Positions 6,260 to 14,971 are shown, counted from the stretch's first letter. The stretch: DNA of 15,551 bases from Clostridia bacterium (GCA_021202495.1 JAJQCX010000015.1:11455-27005), one strand, 5' to 3'. Notes: a model not told the origin generated them from the sequence alone. Translations and numbers: made by a program.

Positions 6260-9200
6260 TCAATTTAATTCAAAGCTCTTAATTTTATCCGACGGGTGCA
6301 TCGTTCTTATCCCATCCCAGATAAATAACCTTGCCTCAACCGCTTCCTGCGTATCGGTGAACATTTGGAACACGCACGTTGCCGAGCTCCCCGCGTCTAT
6401 GCCCACACTCTGCGAGCTTACCGCAATGAGCGCCCCGTCCTCATCGTAGAACGCGATTACCGCTTCGCCGGTGATGTCGCTTTCGCCCGTATTCGTCAGA
6501 TTAACCGTCAGCGATGTCATATTTGCCACCGCAATGTAATTTGTCATTTCCGCCGTCACAGTGCCGAGCACATTTTTAAGCTCTGTTGTCGTTTCGTTTA
6601 AAGCGAAATCCGAGACCTCTATCGTTATATCGTCCGTATCTAAGCCTGATATGTCAAATTTAGCCGTATATTCGCCGCCCTTTTCCGTATCGGGCACAGC
6701 GGTTTGACTTACCGTTTCTCCGTTTTCATCGGTGTAGATTATGTCAACAGAATACAAATAGTTGTTGTCGCTCGCAGACACATACAGTGTATTGCCATCG
6801 ATTACAGCGTTCGTTATTTCCGGCTTCACTCTGTCAACCTTAACAGGCAGCGTAAAGCTTTCGACCTTCGCGCCCTCGTAATTAAATTCACCGCTCACGG
6901 TAAGTACATATTCTCCGTCAGGCAGCTCTTCCGCACTCAGATCATCAAGCTCCGAAAAATCCAGCGTTCCCTGTGTATATTTCCCCCATACTTCCGCATC
7001 GGTATAATAGTGTGTAATATCGACATCGTTTCCCGTAAGCGTCATCTTCAAATTTTTCACCGCGCGCATCGTTGCCAGCGAAAGTCCGAGCGTGTCTCCC
7101 GTGTCATCGCCGTTGGGGGATATTGCAATCTTATCTCTGTCATATTCTCCATTCACATCCGCGCCCAGGTCATACTTATATTGTTCTCCGTTCTGCTCAT
7201 AGTACGTATATAACACCGTTCCGTAGGAGGTGAGATAATAGAGTTCGCTTCCGCCCTCGTCATACATCGTCTTGTCAAAAATGCTCTGCGACGTCCAGTC
7301 GCCGTAAAAGCCCGTAAACGGCATACTTATCGTCACGATATCCTCACTGCTTGAGGAAAGTGTTACAAAGCCGTCGATGTAAAATCCGTTTGTGTAAACT
7401 TGGGCGTTTTCCGTAAGCTCGTCGTTGTCAAGTGTCACCGTTATCGATACCTCGGCCTCGCCGCCCGCGGGAATTGTAATGCTTTCGGGAGCATCGTCAT
7501 CCAAAACCGTCAAACGAACCGCGTTATCTTGGACGGTATAAGGACCATACTCGTCCGTCAAATATCCGTCGGTCTGCACATCAAGCGAAACGGCGTCATA
7601 GGTGACGCTCTTGTCAGTTATGTTTTTAACCGCAAACTCAAGAGTAAAGCTGTCGTCAATCTTATCTCCCAAGCTGAGCTTTGATTTTCCGCTGTTGCCT
7701 ATAAACACAGCCGCCGTTTTCATCGCCGCCGCGGTATTAACCAGCCCCGCGCCCTGAACGCGCGGCGAATAGGGCACAATTTCCCCTTCTGTGTTCTCCG
7801 GCTGATATATCACGTCCGCCGCCGACATGAGCATGTTTTCTATCAACGTAACGCGCTCATTTCCGCTGATATCAATGCCGTTTTTATCGAGATATTCATT
7901 CATTAGCGCCGCCGCGCCCGCCATATGCGGCGCCGCCAGCGACGTTCCGGTGTAGATCGCATATTGATCGTCCGGAACGGACGAAAGTATATTTCCTCCC
8001 GGCGCCGTTATTTCCGGCTTCAATTCAAGCGTTTCGTCAACGCCGAACGATGAAAGAGAGTAGAGGGTACCGGCATTTTCGGATTCCATACAGATCTCCG
8101 ATATTTCGGAAACGGTTATCGTCTTTGTTTCGGCGTCTCTTAAATATTCGCCCGCAGATTTCTCAATCATAACAGTGGGAAGGCAAAGCTCCACTGATGT
8201 ACCAATGTTTGACACACCGTCGGATATATTGAATACAATCAATCCCACAGCGCCCGCGGCAGCCGCATTTTCCGCTCTCTCACGAAACGTAATGTCGTTT
8301 CTGCGTCCGGTAAGCGCGATTTTTCCGCTTAAATCCAAGCCTTCAAAATCCTCGGCGCTGCCGTATCCGCAGTAAACGTATTCAAGCGTTTGCCCCGCGA
8401 AATCCGTGTCAAAGGTGCTTGCCGAAAATGTATTTTTATAATACATTGTTGTGCCGTCCGCCGCCGTAAGAATTCCCAATTCCGCAACAATGTCGGTATC
8501 ATTAATCGCTGCGACCGCCGTAGCCTCACTGTAGCACGCCGGTGAACCCGACGTCGAATAATCGATTATCGAAGTGTCGGACGATGTTTTGTCATATCCC
8601 AATCCGCTGTTGTTTGCGCCTACTAAAAGCATAATGCCCGCGTTTCTCGCATTGGTAAACACCGTTTCATAGATTGTATCTGACGCCTCAGATGTATAGT
8701 CCGTTCCAAAGCTTATGTTTATCGCGCATACGCCCAGCTTCACGGCATCATCGATTGCCGCAATAGATGCCGGATCATCAATATGTCCGTCAGCATCGGA
8801 GACTTTCATCAGCACAAGCTGCGCTTCGGGCGCGACTCCCGAAAACGCGTATTCCATCTCCTCGCCGTCTTCATTTTTTACACTTATGCTCCCGTTGCTT
8901 CCGGCGGCAACTCCCGCAACGATCGTTCCGTGAACAGTGTCACTTTCTCTCGGATACGTATCCGCTGAACCGTTTACATAGTCATACGCGAACGGTATTT
9001 TTGCGCTTTTATACACCTGATTTGCCGAAATATCGACGTTCATTGTGTTTGCGTCCAAAATCGACGCAATGTCGCTCTTTGAATATTTCGGATTTTCGGG
9101 TGCGGTTTGGAAAAACTCATGTCCTGTATCAAATTCGGTGTCGATTATCGCGATAACCTGTCCCTCGCCGGTGTAGCCTGTTGGTACGGCATCATCCGCC

Positions 9201-9661
9201 GTCTGAGAGGGGAGAGACGAGCTCATTTCAACCGCATTGCCCAATTTGACCTGCCTGGACGTTGCAATCACAACGTTTGTAACGCCGTCTATTGCCTTTA
9301 TGTCATCCAACTTGGATTTCGGCGCTTCGATTGAAAAGCCGTTCATTACCGCCGTGTAAGTGTAGCCCACGTTATTTGACACTTTAGCCGTGCTTTTGAT
9401 TTCACTTTGCACCTGTGCCTGCGTTTTCAAAAGCGCGGTTTCTTTTGCCGCGGCTTCCGCTGTTTCAAGATAGCTCACACCCATTTCCGCCGCCGATTCT
9501 GACGCCAAAAGCGCGTCGCCCTCAACCTCAACGATAAACGTGACGATTTCGTCATCTTCATACACCTTATCACCGGCAGTCGGCACCGCCGCAAACGCCG
9601 AATTTGCGCAAAGCGACAGCGCCGCCGCAGCCGAAATCAACGTCTTAAAAAATTTTCTCAT
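6260..9661 (-). CDS. Secreted S8 subtilase, lactocepin/C5a-peptidase type (downstream tandem copy)
   Basis: Large extracellular serine protease of 1133 residues. Order of parts: signal peptide (1-24, ends SAFA), I9-like propeptide (~35-140), S8 catalytic domain with D174 (IAIIDTEFD), H244 (HGTIVAG), oxyanion N351 (ANNSG) and S574 (GTSLAAPHMAG), a PA-like insert (~410-510), a C5a-peptidase-type Fn3 domain (~660-790), Fn/Big-like modules containing the ISPNGD motif of cell-envelope proteinases (~845-1020), and a C-terminal module ending in a FxWD motif (FIWDGIRTMHP). No wall-anchor motif. The usual HGTHVAG has Ile247 in place of the second His, unlike its tandem partner. The ATG at 9661 is chosen because GGAGGA lies 7 bases upstream; a TTG at 9676 in the same frame would place that site inside the gene. 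It starts 25 bp after the partner's stop. Probable role: extracellular protein degradation. Confidence 0.93.
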   Translation of the reverse strand: MRKFFKTLISAAAALSLCANSAFAAVPTAGDKVYEDDEIVTFIVEVEGDALLASESAAEMGVSYLETAEAAAKETALLKTQAQVQSEIKSTAKVSNNVGYTYTAVMNGFSIEAPKSKLDDIKAIDGVTNVVIATSRQVKLGNAVEMSSSLPSQTADDAVPTGYTGEGQVIAIIDTEFDTGHEFFQTAPENPKYSKSDIASILDANTMNVDISANQVYKSAKIPFAYDYVNGSADTYPRESDTVHGTIVAGVAAGSNGSISVKNEDGEEMEYAFSGVAPEAQLVLMKVSDADGHIDDPASIAAIDDAVKLGVCAINISFGTDYTSEASDTIYETVFTNARNAGIMLLVGANNSGLGYDKTSSDTSIIDYSTSGSPACYSEATAVAAINDTDIVAELGILTAADGTTMYYKNTFSASTFDTDFAGQTLEYVYCGYGSAEDFEGLDLSGKIALTGRRNDITFRERAENAAAAGAVGLIVFNISDGVSNIGTSVELCLPTVMIEKSAGEYLRDAETKTITVSEISEICMESENAGTLYSLSSFGVDETLELKPEITAPGGNILSSVPDDQYAIYTGTSLAAPHMAGAAALMNEYLDKNGIDISGNERVTLIENMLMSAADVIYQPENTEGEIVPYSPRVQGAGLVNTAAAMKTAAVFIGNSGKSKLSLGDKIDDSFTLEFAVKNITDKSVTYDAVSLDVQTDGYLTDEYGPYTVQDNAVRLTVLDDDAPESITIPAGGEAEVSITVTLDNDELTENAQVYTNGFYIDGFVTLSSSSEDIVTISMPFTGFYGDWTSQSIFDKTMYDEGGSELYYLTSYGTVLYTYYEQNGEQYKYDLGADVNGEYDRDKIAISPNGDDTGDTLGLSLATMRAVKNLKMTLTGNDVDITHYYTDAEVWGKYTQGTLDFSELDDLSAEELPDGEYVLTVSGEFNYEGAKVESFTLPVKVDRVKPEITNAVIDGNTLYVSASDNNYLYSVDIIYTDENGETVSQTAVPDTEKGGEYTAKFDISGLDTDDITIEVSDFALNETTTELKNVLGTVTAEMTNYIAVANMTSLTVNLTNTGESDITGEAVIAFYDEDGALIAVSSQSVGIDAGSSATCVFQMFTDTQEAVEARLFIWDGIRTMHPSDKIKSFELN

Positions 9662-9686
9662 ACTCTCTTCCTCCAACTATGCTATT

Positions 9687-12600
9687 TTAATTTAAATCAA
9701 AACTCTTAATTTTATCCGACGGGCGCATCGTACTTATCCCGTCCCAGATAAACAGCCTTGCTTCGGCCGCATTTTGCGTATCGGCAAACATTTGGAATAC
9801 GCATGTAACAGAGCTTCCCGCATCTATGCTCACACTCTGCGAGCTTACCGCAATGAGCGCCCCGTCCTCATCGTAGAACGCGATTACCGCTTCGCCGGTG
9901 ATGTCGCTTTCGCCCGTATTCGTCAGATTAACCGTCAGCGAGGTCATATTTGTCACCGCAATATAGTTTGTCATATTTGCGGTAACTGTGCCGAGCACAT
10001 TTGTAAGCTCTGTTGTCGTTTCGTTTAACGCAAAATCCGAGACATATATCGTTATATCGTCCGTATCCACACCCGATATGTCAAATACCGCCGTGTATTC
10101 GCCGCCCTTTTCGGAATCCGGAACAGCTTCCCGGTATGCCGTATCTCCGTTCTCGTCGGTGTAAATTATATCAACATAATACAAATAATTATTATCGCTT
10201 GCAGTCACGTAAAGCGTATCTCCGTCAATTACAGCTCCCGTTATTTCGGGCTTTACTCTGTCAATCGTAACCGGCAGATCAAAGCTTTCTGTCTCCGCGC
10301 CCTCGTAATTAAATTCTCCGCTCACGGTAAGCACGTATTCGCCGTCCGGCAGATCTTCCGCGCCGAGCCCTTCAAGCTCCGAAAAATCCAGTGTTTCCTG
10401 TGAATATTTCGGAAATACATCCATATCGGTATAATAGTGTGTAATATCGATACCGTTTCCCGTAAGCGTCATCTTCAGATTTTTCGCCGCGCGCATCGTT
10501 GCAAGCGAAAGGTTGAGATTATCTCCCATGCTGTCGCCGTTGGGAGATATTGCAATTTTATCTCTGTCATATTCCCCATTCACATCCGCGCCCAATTCAT
10601 ACTCATATTGTTCTCCGTCCTGCTCATAGAATGTATATAAAAGTGTTCCCACCGAGGTGAGTGCATAAAGCTCGCTGCCGCCCTCGTCATACATCGTTTT
10701 GTCAAAAATGCTCTGTGCCGTCCAGTCACCGTAAAATCCCGTAAACGGCATACTTATCGTCACAATATCCTCACTGCTTGACGACAAAGTTACAAAGCCA
10801 TCGATGTAAAATCCGTTCGTGTAAACTTGGGCGTTTTCCGTAAGCTCGTCACTGTCAAGTACTACTGTTATCGATACTTCAACCTCGCCGCCCGCGGGAA
10901 TTGTAATGCTTTCGGGCGCGTCATCATCCAAAACCGTCAAACGAACCGCGTTGTCCTGGACGGAATAAGTATTTCCGTCCTCGTCCGTTTGGTATCCGTC
11001 GGCTTGCACATCAAGTGACACACCGTCATACGTAACGGACGCATTCGTTATGTTTTTAACCGTGAATTCAAGCGTAAAGCTGTCTTCTATTTTATCTCCC
11101 AAGCTGAGCTTCGATTTTCCGCTGTTGCCGACAAATACAGCCGCCGTTTTCATTGCCGCCGCGGTATTAACAAGCCCCGCACCCTGAACGCGCGGTGAAT
11201 AGGGCGCAATCTCACCTTCCGTGTTTTCCGGCTGATATATTACGTCCGCCGCAGACATGAGCATATTTTCTATCAGGCTCACGCGCTCTTCTCCGCTCAC
11301 GTCAATGTCGTTTTTGTCGAGATATTCGTTGATTAACGCCGCCACACCCGCCATATGCGGCGATGCCATCGACGTTCCGTCTTTACTTTCATATTTGTCG
11401 TCCGGAACGGACGAATATATATTTGCGCCCGGCGCCGTTATCTCCGGCTTCAATTCAAGCGTCTCGTTAACGCCGAACGATGTATCGTAGGCGAGAGCTG
11501 CGGCATTTTCGGATTCCATATAAATTATAGATGTTTCGGAAACGGTTATCGTCTTTGTTTCGGCGTCTCTTAAATATTCTCCCACAGATAGTTCAATCAC
11601 AACAGCGGGAATGGAAAGTTCCGGCGTTTCAAAGTTTGACACACCGTCGGATGTGTTAATCAGAATCAATCCCACAGCGCCCGCATCCGATGCGTTTTGC
11701 GCTTTTTCTGTAAACACAATACCGTTGCCGCGCTTTGCAAGCGCGATTTTGCCGTTTACGTCAACTCCTTCAAAATCCTCGGCGCTGCCGTATCCGCAGT
11801 TAACGTATTCAAGCGTTTGTCCCGCGAAATCCGTGTCAAAGGTGCTTGCCGAAAATGCATTTTTATAATACATTGTTGTGCCGTCCGCCGCCGTAAGAAT
11901 TCCCAATTCTTTAACCATGTCGGTATTGTTCATCGATGCGACCGCCGTAACCTCACTGTAGCACGCCGGAGAACCCGACGACGAATAATCGATTATCGAA
12001 GTGTCGGACGACGTCATGCTATATCCCAATCCACTGTTGCTTGCGGCTGAAAGAAGCATAATACCCGCATTTCTCGCATTGTTAAATACCTTTTCGTAGA
12101 TTGTATCTGACGCCGCAGATGCATAGTCCGCTCCAAAGCTCATGTTTATCGCGCACACGCCCATCTTCACGGCATCATCGATTGCCGCAACAGCTGCCGC
12201 ATCATCAATAATTCCGTCAGCATCGGAGACTTTCATCAGCACAAGCTGCGCTTCGGGCGCGACTCCCGAAAACGTGTATTCCATCTCCTCACCGTCTTCA
12301 CTCTTTACACTTACACTTCCGTTGCTTCCGGCGGCAATTCCCGCAACGTGTGTTCCGTGAATGGAGTCGCTTTCCTTCGGATACGTATCTGCCGAACCGT
12401 TTACATAGTCATACGCGAACGGTATTTTGGCGCTTTTATACACCTGATTTGCCGAAACCTCAACATTCATTGTGTTTGTTTCCAAAATGTCCGCGATGTC
12501 GCTCTTTGAATATTTCGGATTTTCGGGTGCGGTTTGAAAAAACTCATGCCCGGTGTCAAATTCGGTGTCGATTATCGCGATAACCTGTCCCTCACCGGTG

Positions 12601-13088
12601 TAGCCTGTTTGTGCGGCGTCATCCGCCGTTTGAGAAGGGAGCGACGAAGTCATTTCAACAGCAGTGCCCAATTTGACCTCCTTAGGCGTTGTAATCACAA
12701 CGTTTGTAACGCCGTCTATTGCCTTTATGTCATCCAACTTGGATTTCGGCGCTTCAATCGAAAAGCCGTTTAATACTGCCGTGTAGGTGTAGCCTACGCT
12801 ATTTGACACTTTAGCCTTGCTTTTGATTTTACTTTGTACCTGCGCCTGCGTTTTCAAAAGTGCGGTTTCCTTTGCCGCAGCTTCCTCTGTTTCAAGATAG
12901 CTCACGCCCATTTCAGCCGCCTTCTCCGACGCCAAGAGCGCGTCGCCCTCAACCTCAACGATAAACGTGACGATTTCATCATCGTCATACACCTTTGCGC
13001 CGGCAGTCGGCACCGCCGCAAACGCCGTATTTGCGCAAAGCGACAGCGCCGCCGCAACCGAAATTAACGCTTTTAAAACTTTATTCAT
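9687..13088 (-). CDS. Secreted S8 subtilase, lactocepin/C5a-peptidase type (upstream tandem copy)
   Basis: First gene of the operon and close paralogue of the next, with exactly the same length (1133 residues). It has a signal peptide (1-24, ends TAFA) and an I9-like propeptide, then a canonical S8 triad: D174 (IAIIDTEFD), H244 (HGTHVAG, both His present) and S573 (GTSMASPHMAG), with N351 in the oxyanion hole. A PA-like insert (~410-505), Fn3/C5a-type domain, ISPNGD module and FIWD-ending C-terminal module follow. I counted 177 identical residues in the first 200 against the partner. Differences gather in the PA insert (~450-545). The ATG at 13088 has GGGAGG 8 bases upstream; the frame stays open to a TTG at 13175, but that extension has no signal peptide and covers the leader hairpin, so it is rejected. 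Released enzyme, probably generating peptides for uptake. Confidence 0.94.
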   Translation of the reverse strand: MNKVLKALISVAAALSLCANTAFAAVPTAGAKVYDDDEIVTFIVEVEGDALLASEKAAEMGVSYLETEEAAAKETALLKTQAQVQSKIKSKAKVSNSVGYTYTAVLNGFSIEAPKSKLDDIKAIDGVTNVVITTPKEVKLGTAVEMTSSLPSQTADDAAQTGYTGEGQVIAIIDTEFDTGHEFFQTAPENPKYSKSDIADILETNTMNVEVSANQVYKSAKIPFAYDYVNGSADTYPKESDSIHGTHVAGIAAGSNGSVSVKSEDGEEMEYTFSGVAPEAQLVLMKVSDADGIIDDAAAVAAIDDAVKMGVCAINMSFGADYASAASDTIYEKVFNNARNAGIMLLSAASNSGLGYSMTSSDTSIIDYSSSGSPACYSEVTAVASMNNTDMVKELGILTAADGTTMYYKNAFSASTFDTDFAGQTLEYVNCGYGSAEDFEGVDVNGKIALAKRGNGIVFTEKAQNASDAGAVGLILINTSDGVSNFETPELSIPAVVIELSVGEYLRDAETKTITVSETSIIYMESENAAALAYDTSFGVNETLELKPEITAPGANIYSSVPDDKYESKDGTSMASPHMAGVAALINEYLDKNDIDVSGEERVSLIENMLMSAADVIYQPENTEGEIAPYSPRVQGAGLVNTAAAMKTAAVFVGNSGKSKLSLGDKIEDSFTLEFTVKNITNASVTYDGVSLDVQADGYQTDEDGNTYSVQDNAVRLTVLDDDAPESITIPAGGEVEVSITVVLDSDELTENAQVYTNGFYIDGFVTLSSSSEDIVTISMPFTGFYGDWTAQSIFDKTMYDEGGSELYALTSVGTLLYTFYEQDGEQYEYELGADVNGEYDRDKIAISPNGDSMGDNLNLSLATMRAAKNLKMTLTGNGIDITHYYTDMDVFPKYSQETLDFSELEGLGAEDLPDGEYVLTVSGEFNYEGAETESFDLPVTIDRVKPEITGAVIDGDTLYVTASDNNYLYYVDIIYTDENGDTAYREAVPDSEKGGEYTAVFDISGVDTDDITIYVSDFALNETTTELTNVLGTVTANMTNYIAVTNMTSLTVNLTNTGESDITGEAVIAFYDEDGALIAVSSQSVSIDAGSSVTCVFQMFADTQNAAEARLFIWDGISTMRPSDKIKSFDLN

Positions 13089-13240
13089 GCTTTTTGCCTC
13101 CCAAATATCAAAAAATAAACAGGCATTTCCGCCACCGAAAAAACGTTGACCGAATATGCCTGACGTATATAACAAAAGAGGACAAAAACAAACAGATCGT
13201 CCGACAAAGCAAGCATATGCCGTTCATCACCATTTATCAT
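13085..13240 (-). other. Candidate leader ORFs upstream of the subtilase operon
   Basis: The protease leader contains two overlapping small ORFs. One (13240-13085, 51 residues) begins MINGDERHMLALSDD, has a hydrophobic middle and ends in a TGA that overlaps the protease ATG (ATGA). Its start has AAGAAGGG only one base away, which is too close. The other (13233-13108, 41 residues) begins MVMNGICLLCRTICL, has the same AAGAAGGG eight bases upstream, which is ideal, and stops inside the T-rich tail of the leader hairpin. Either could couple leader translation to hairpin folding. Neither resembles a known protein and either may be chance. Confidence 0.25.
13110..13162 (-). terminator. Terminator-like hairpin in the leader of the subtilase operon (possible attenuator)
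   Basis: On the minus strand CAGGCAT (13162-13156), a bulged A and TTC pair with GAAATGCCTG (ending at 13120), giving a 10-bp stem with one bulge and a ~22-base loop. TTTATTTTTT follows at once. This lies between the promoter at 13293-13322 and the protease start, so it could cause premature termination. No known riboswitch aptamer was recognised upstream of it. Confidence 0.5.
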
Positions 13241-13292
13241 GCCCTTCTTTCAAAAAAACATATTTTTTTCGCGACTTTTCCCCATTAGCTGT

Positions 13293-13322
13293 AGTATACC
13301 ACCATCTTTTCCGTTTTGTCAA
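13293..13322 (-). promoter_or_regulatory. Sigma-A-like promoter of the subtilase-nucleotidase operon
   Basis: Minus-strand -35 TTGACA (13322-13317, perfect), 18-bp spacer, -10 TATACT (13298-13293, five of six). Transcription would begin near 13286, leaving a leader of about 198 nt. The -35 box starts 12 bases after the stop codon of the comM tail. Confidence 0.8.
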
Positions 13323-13333
13323 GGCAGCACCAA

Positions 13334-13429
13334 CTATTTGAACAGCTTTTTATCCAAGCTTCTGTAGCCTATCGCTTCGGCAATATCCGCCTCGTTTATA
13401 TCCTCGCGCCCGTTTTTAATGGTTGCTTG
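13334..13429 (-). pseudogene. comM: ComM/YifB C-terminal tail fragment
   Basis: Thirty-one codons plus a TAG stop on the minus strand read QATIKNGREDINEADIAEAI followed by GYRSLDKKLFK. This matches the end of the C-terminal Mg-chelatase domain of ComM/YifB proteins (family pattern ARTIADLxGxEDIxxxHIAEAIxYRSLDRKxW). Upstream of the fragment homology stops at once and no AAA+ domain is found before 13568. The central part of such a gene lies at 2343-3170 in the opposite orientation. It is too short to be functional and is best read as the severed 3' end of comM, the former upstream neighbour of the subtilase operon. Confidence 0.8.
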
Positions 13430-13501
13430 ATTAAACACATGTCATTAAAAGTATGTGCATGTGGATCAATAATTACTCACGCAGGAGATACTTAATGCAA
13501 A

Positions 13502-13546
13502 AAAGAGTGTACAAAACTTGGTCTTTTGATCCTTTGTACACTCTTT
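13502..13546 (-). terminator. Rho-independent terminator of the lipoprotein operon
   Basis: A perfect 14-bp inverted repeat, AAAGAGTGTACAAA (13502-13515) and TTTGTACACTCTTT (13533-13546), with a 17-base loop that can pair further (GGTC with GATCC). On the minus strand six T's (13504-13499) complete the terminator, 21 bases after the lipoprotein stop. A T-rich tail also follows on the plus strand, so it may work both ways. Confidence 0.88.
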
Positions 13547-13567
13547 CTTTTTCTTGCTTTTTAATCT

Positions 13568-14953
13568 TTAATCAAACGAAAATTTAAGCACCGGCTTATC
13601 TATTGTGTCATATCCCTCTTCAATTTCAAGTCCCACTTCAATCTCTTTCACATCGGAAACGGAGGATATGTTGTTTTTCTCCAACGACGATTCGCGGAGC
13701 GTTACGTCGATAGCAGCGCATTTGCCGTCGTCAAGCTCCTTGCCGTAAAAATAATAGTCAGTCATGTAACCGTTTACGGAGAGAGAATTGCTCACATCAT
13801 CTATGTAAAGAGATTTTCCACTGTTATTCTCCGCCAATAGGAGCAAATGCAGGTCGGAGCTGTATTTGTATGAATCTTCAATCAATGTTTTTGCAATGAT
13901 GCGCAGACCGCCGCTGTTATAAACCTCTTGTCCCGATGCGTCATATTCCGCTTTGACGCCGGGAACGGTGACTTTTATTGCGGCTTCTTCCGCAATATCA
14001 TCTCCGTCGGCATTGCTCTGCGCCAAGGTGAGAGTGACAGAGCCTATATCCTCAATGCCGTAAATGCCCCAATAATCTTCTTCGAAAAGAGATTCGAGCT
14101 CGATTTCCGCAATAACGCGCCTGCCGGGGTTGACCGCATTGCTTGACCATGTGGAATCATAAATAACAAGGTCGTTGACGGCAATATCGGATGTGGATAC
14201 ATACACCATATTGTCGGAAGTGTTTTCAAATTCCAGCAGCAGTGCGGATTTGCCGTCTTGATTTACCATCAGCCCGCTTGAAAGCAGCTTCACTCCGTTT
14301 GCATTATAGAGCGTATCCTGCGAGAAGCCGGCAATCTCATAATTATACGTATTCATAGCGGCACTGCTTGTAATAGTTTCTTGATAGCAGTCAGTTTCGT
14401 AGTCATGAGCGTCATAGGCGGAGGTTTTGACTTGTCTGGGACCCGAATATGTATGGTTATAATCATCATCCGATATGTCAAAGCCGATTTCAATGTCGGC
14501 AATCTCGTTAATGCCGTAAACCATGAGCCCTTCATAGTCAAAGCTGATGGAATCGTTCGCTTTCTTGCCGTTTGTAACGTCGCAATTTAAGTAACCGTCG
14601 TTCACCATGTACCCGTTCACCGAATTGCAGCAATATCCCAAGGAGCCGCTGACGAACGACAAATCCTTACCGCTGTTGTTTTCAATGGTGAGCTCCAATT
14701 CAACCGAGTAATTCGTGTAAGTTAATCCAGTTACGGTAATTTTTACGCCCTTCTCATCATACATAACGCTTTCGGAAAGAACAGCGCTTTTATTAAATGC
14801 ACCCAAATTATCACCGGTTGCTGTGCCGGGCGAGTTGTCATTCTCAAACTGTTCCCAATCGTCCTCGGAATCTTCGCCGCTTTCATTATTGCCGCATGCA
14901 GCGGCAAAAGCAGCAAGAGAAAGTATCATCAATAATGACAATATTTTTTTCAC
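13568..14953 (-). CDS. Lipoprotein with three tandem copies of one ~100-residue domain, function unknown
   Basis: A 461-residue secreted lipoprotein. The signal peptide ends in a lipobox (FAAAC, C20), followed by an acidic linker (22-50). Three related segments follow at about 62-160, 213-312 and 342-444. Each opens with a YxxxGVKI/L strand (MYDEKGVKITVTGL, LYNANGVKLLSSGL, VYNSGGLRIIAKTL), continues with LELTIENNSGKDL / LLLEFENTSDNMV / LLLLAENNSGKSL, then an SVNGYM- or AVNDLV-like strand, and closes with an acidic strand (ADIEIGFDI, GSVTLTLAQ, KEIEVGLEI). The pattern suggests an immunoglobulin-like beta sandwich, as in lipoproteins of Clostridia that resemble DUF4352-type domains; that is inference. 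The GTG at 14953 is preceded by AAGGAGG with six bases of spacing. It is third in an operon with two small genes (18-bp gap) and followed by a strong terminator. No enzymatic motif was seen. Confidence 0.85.
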   Translation of the reverse strand: MKKILSLLMILSLAAFAAACGNNESGEDSEDDWEQFENDNSPGTATGDNLGAFNKSAVLSESVMYDEKGVKITVTGLTYTNYSVELELTIENNSGKDLSFVSGSLGYCCNSVNGYMVNDGYLNCDVTNGKKANDSISFDYEGLMVYGINEIADIEIGFDISDDDYNHTYSGPRQVKTSAYDAHDYETDCYQETITSSAAMNTYNYEIAGFSQDTLYNANGVKLLSSGLMVNQDGKSALLLEFENTSDNMVYVSTSDIAVNDLVIYDSTWSSNAVNPGRRVIAEIELESLFEEDYWGIYGIEDIGSVTLTLAQSNADGDDIAEEAAIKVTVPGVKAEYDASGQEVYNSGGLRIIAKTLIEDSYKYSSDLHLLLLAENNSGKSLYIDDVSNSLSVNGYMTDYYFYGKELDDGKCAAIDVTLRESSLEKNNISSVSDVKEIEVGLEIEEGYDTIDKPVLKFSFD

Positions 14954-14971
14954 GTTTTTCCTCCTTCCAAA

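Larger units (their letters stand above)
6260..13088 (-). repeat. Tandem gene duplication, period 3427 bp (two S8 subtilase copies)
   Basis: The units 6260-9661 and 9687-13088 are direct repeats. Start codons are 3427 bp apart and internal matching sites show the same offset near the 3' end (6404 with 9831), so the small indels cancel out. The repeat appears to run from about the ribosome binding site to just past the stop (similar GATTTAAATT and GAATTAAATT ends), with each copy keeping its own ribosome binding site. Confidence 0.92.

Noticed and set aside
9662..9676. TTG start extending the downstream subtilase by five residues
   Set aside because: The extension is encoded by the ribosome binding site itself (GGAGGA); the ATG at 9661 begins a proper signal peptide.
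13089..13175. TTG start extending the upstream subtilase by 29 residues
   Set aside because: The extension crosses the leader hairpin and the GGGAGG site and would bury the signal peptide.
13434..13464. CACATG…CATGTG inverted repeat as a possible recombination or attachment site near the comM break
   Set aside because: Only six bases per arm, with no matching sequence at the other break near 3170; too short to support.
13495..13587. 30-codon plus-strand ORF (MQKRVYKTWSFDPLYTLSF…) with AGGAG seven bases upstream
   Set aside because: It runs straight through the perfect terminator hairpin and into the end of the lipoprotein gene; the palindrome explains the sequence better than coding.
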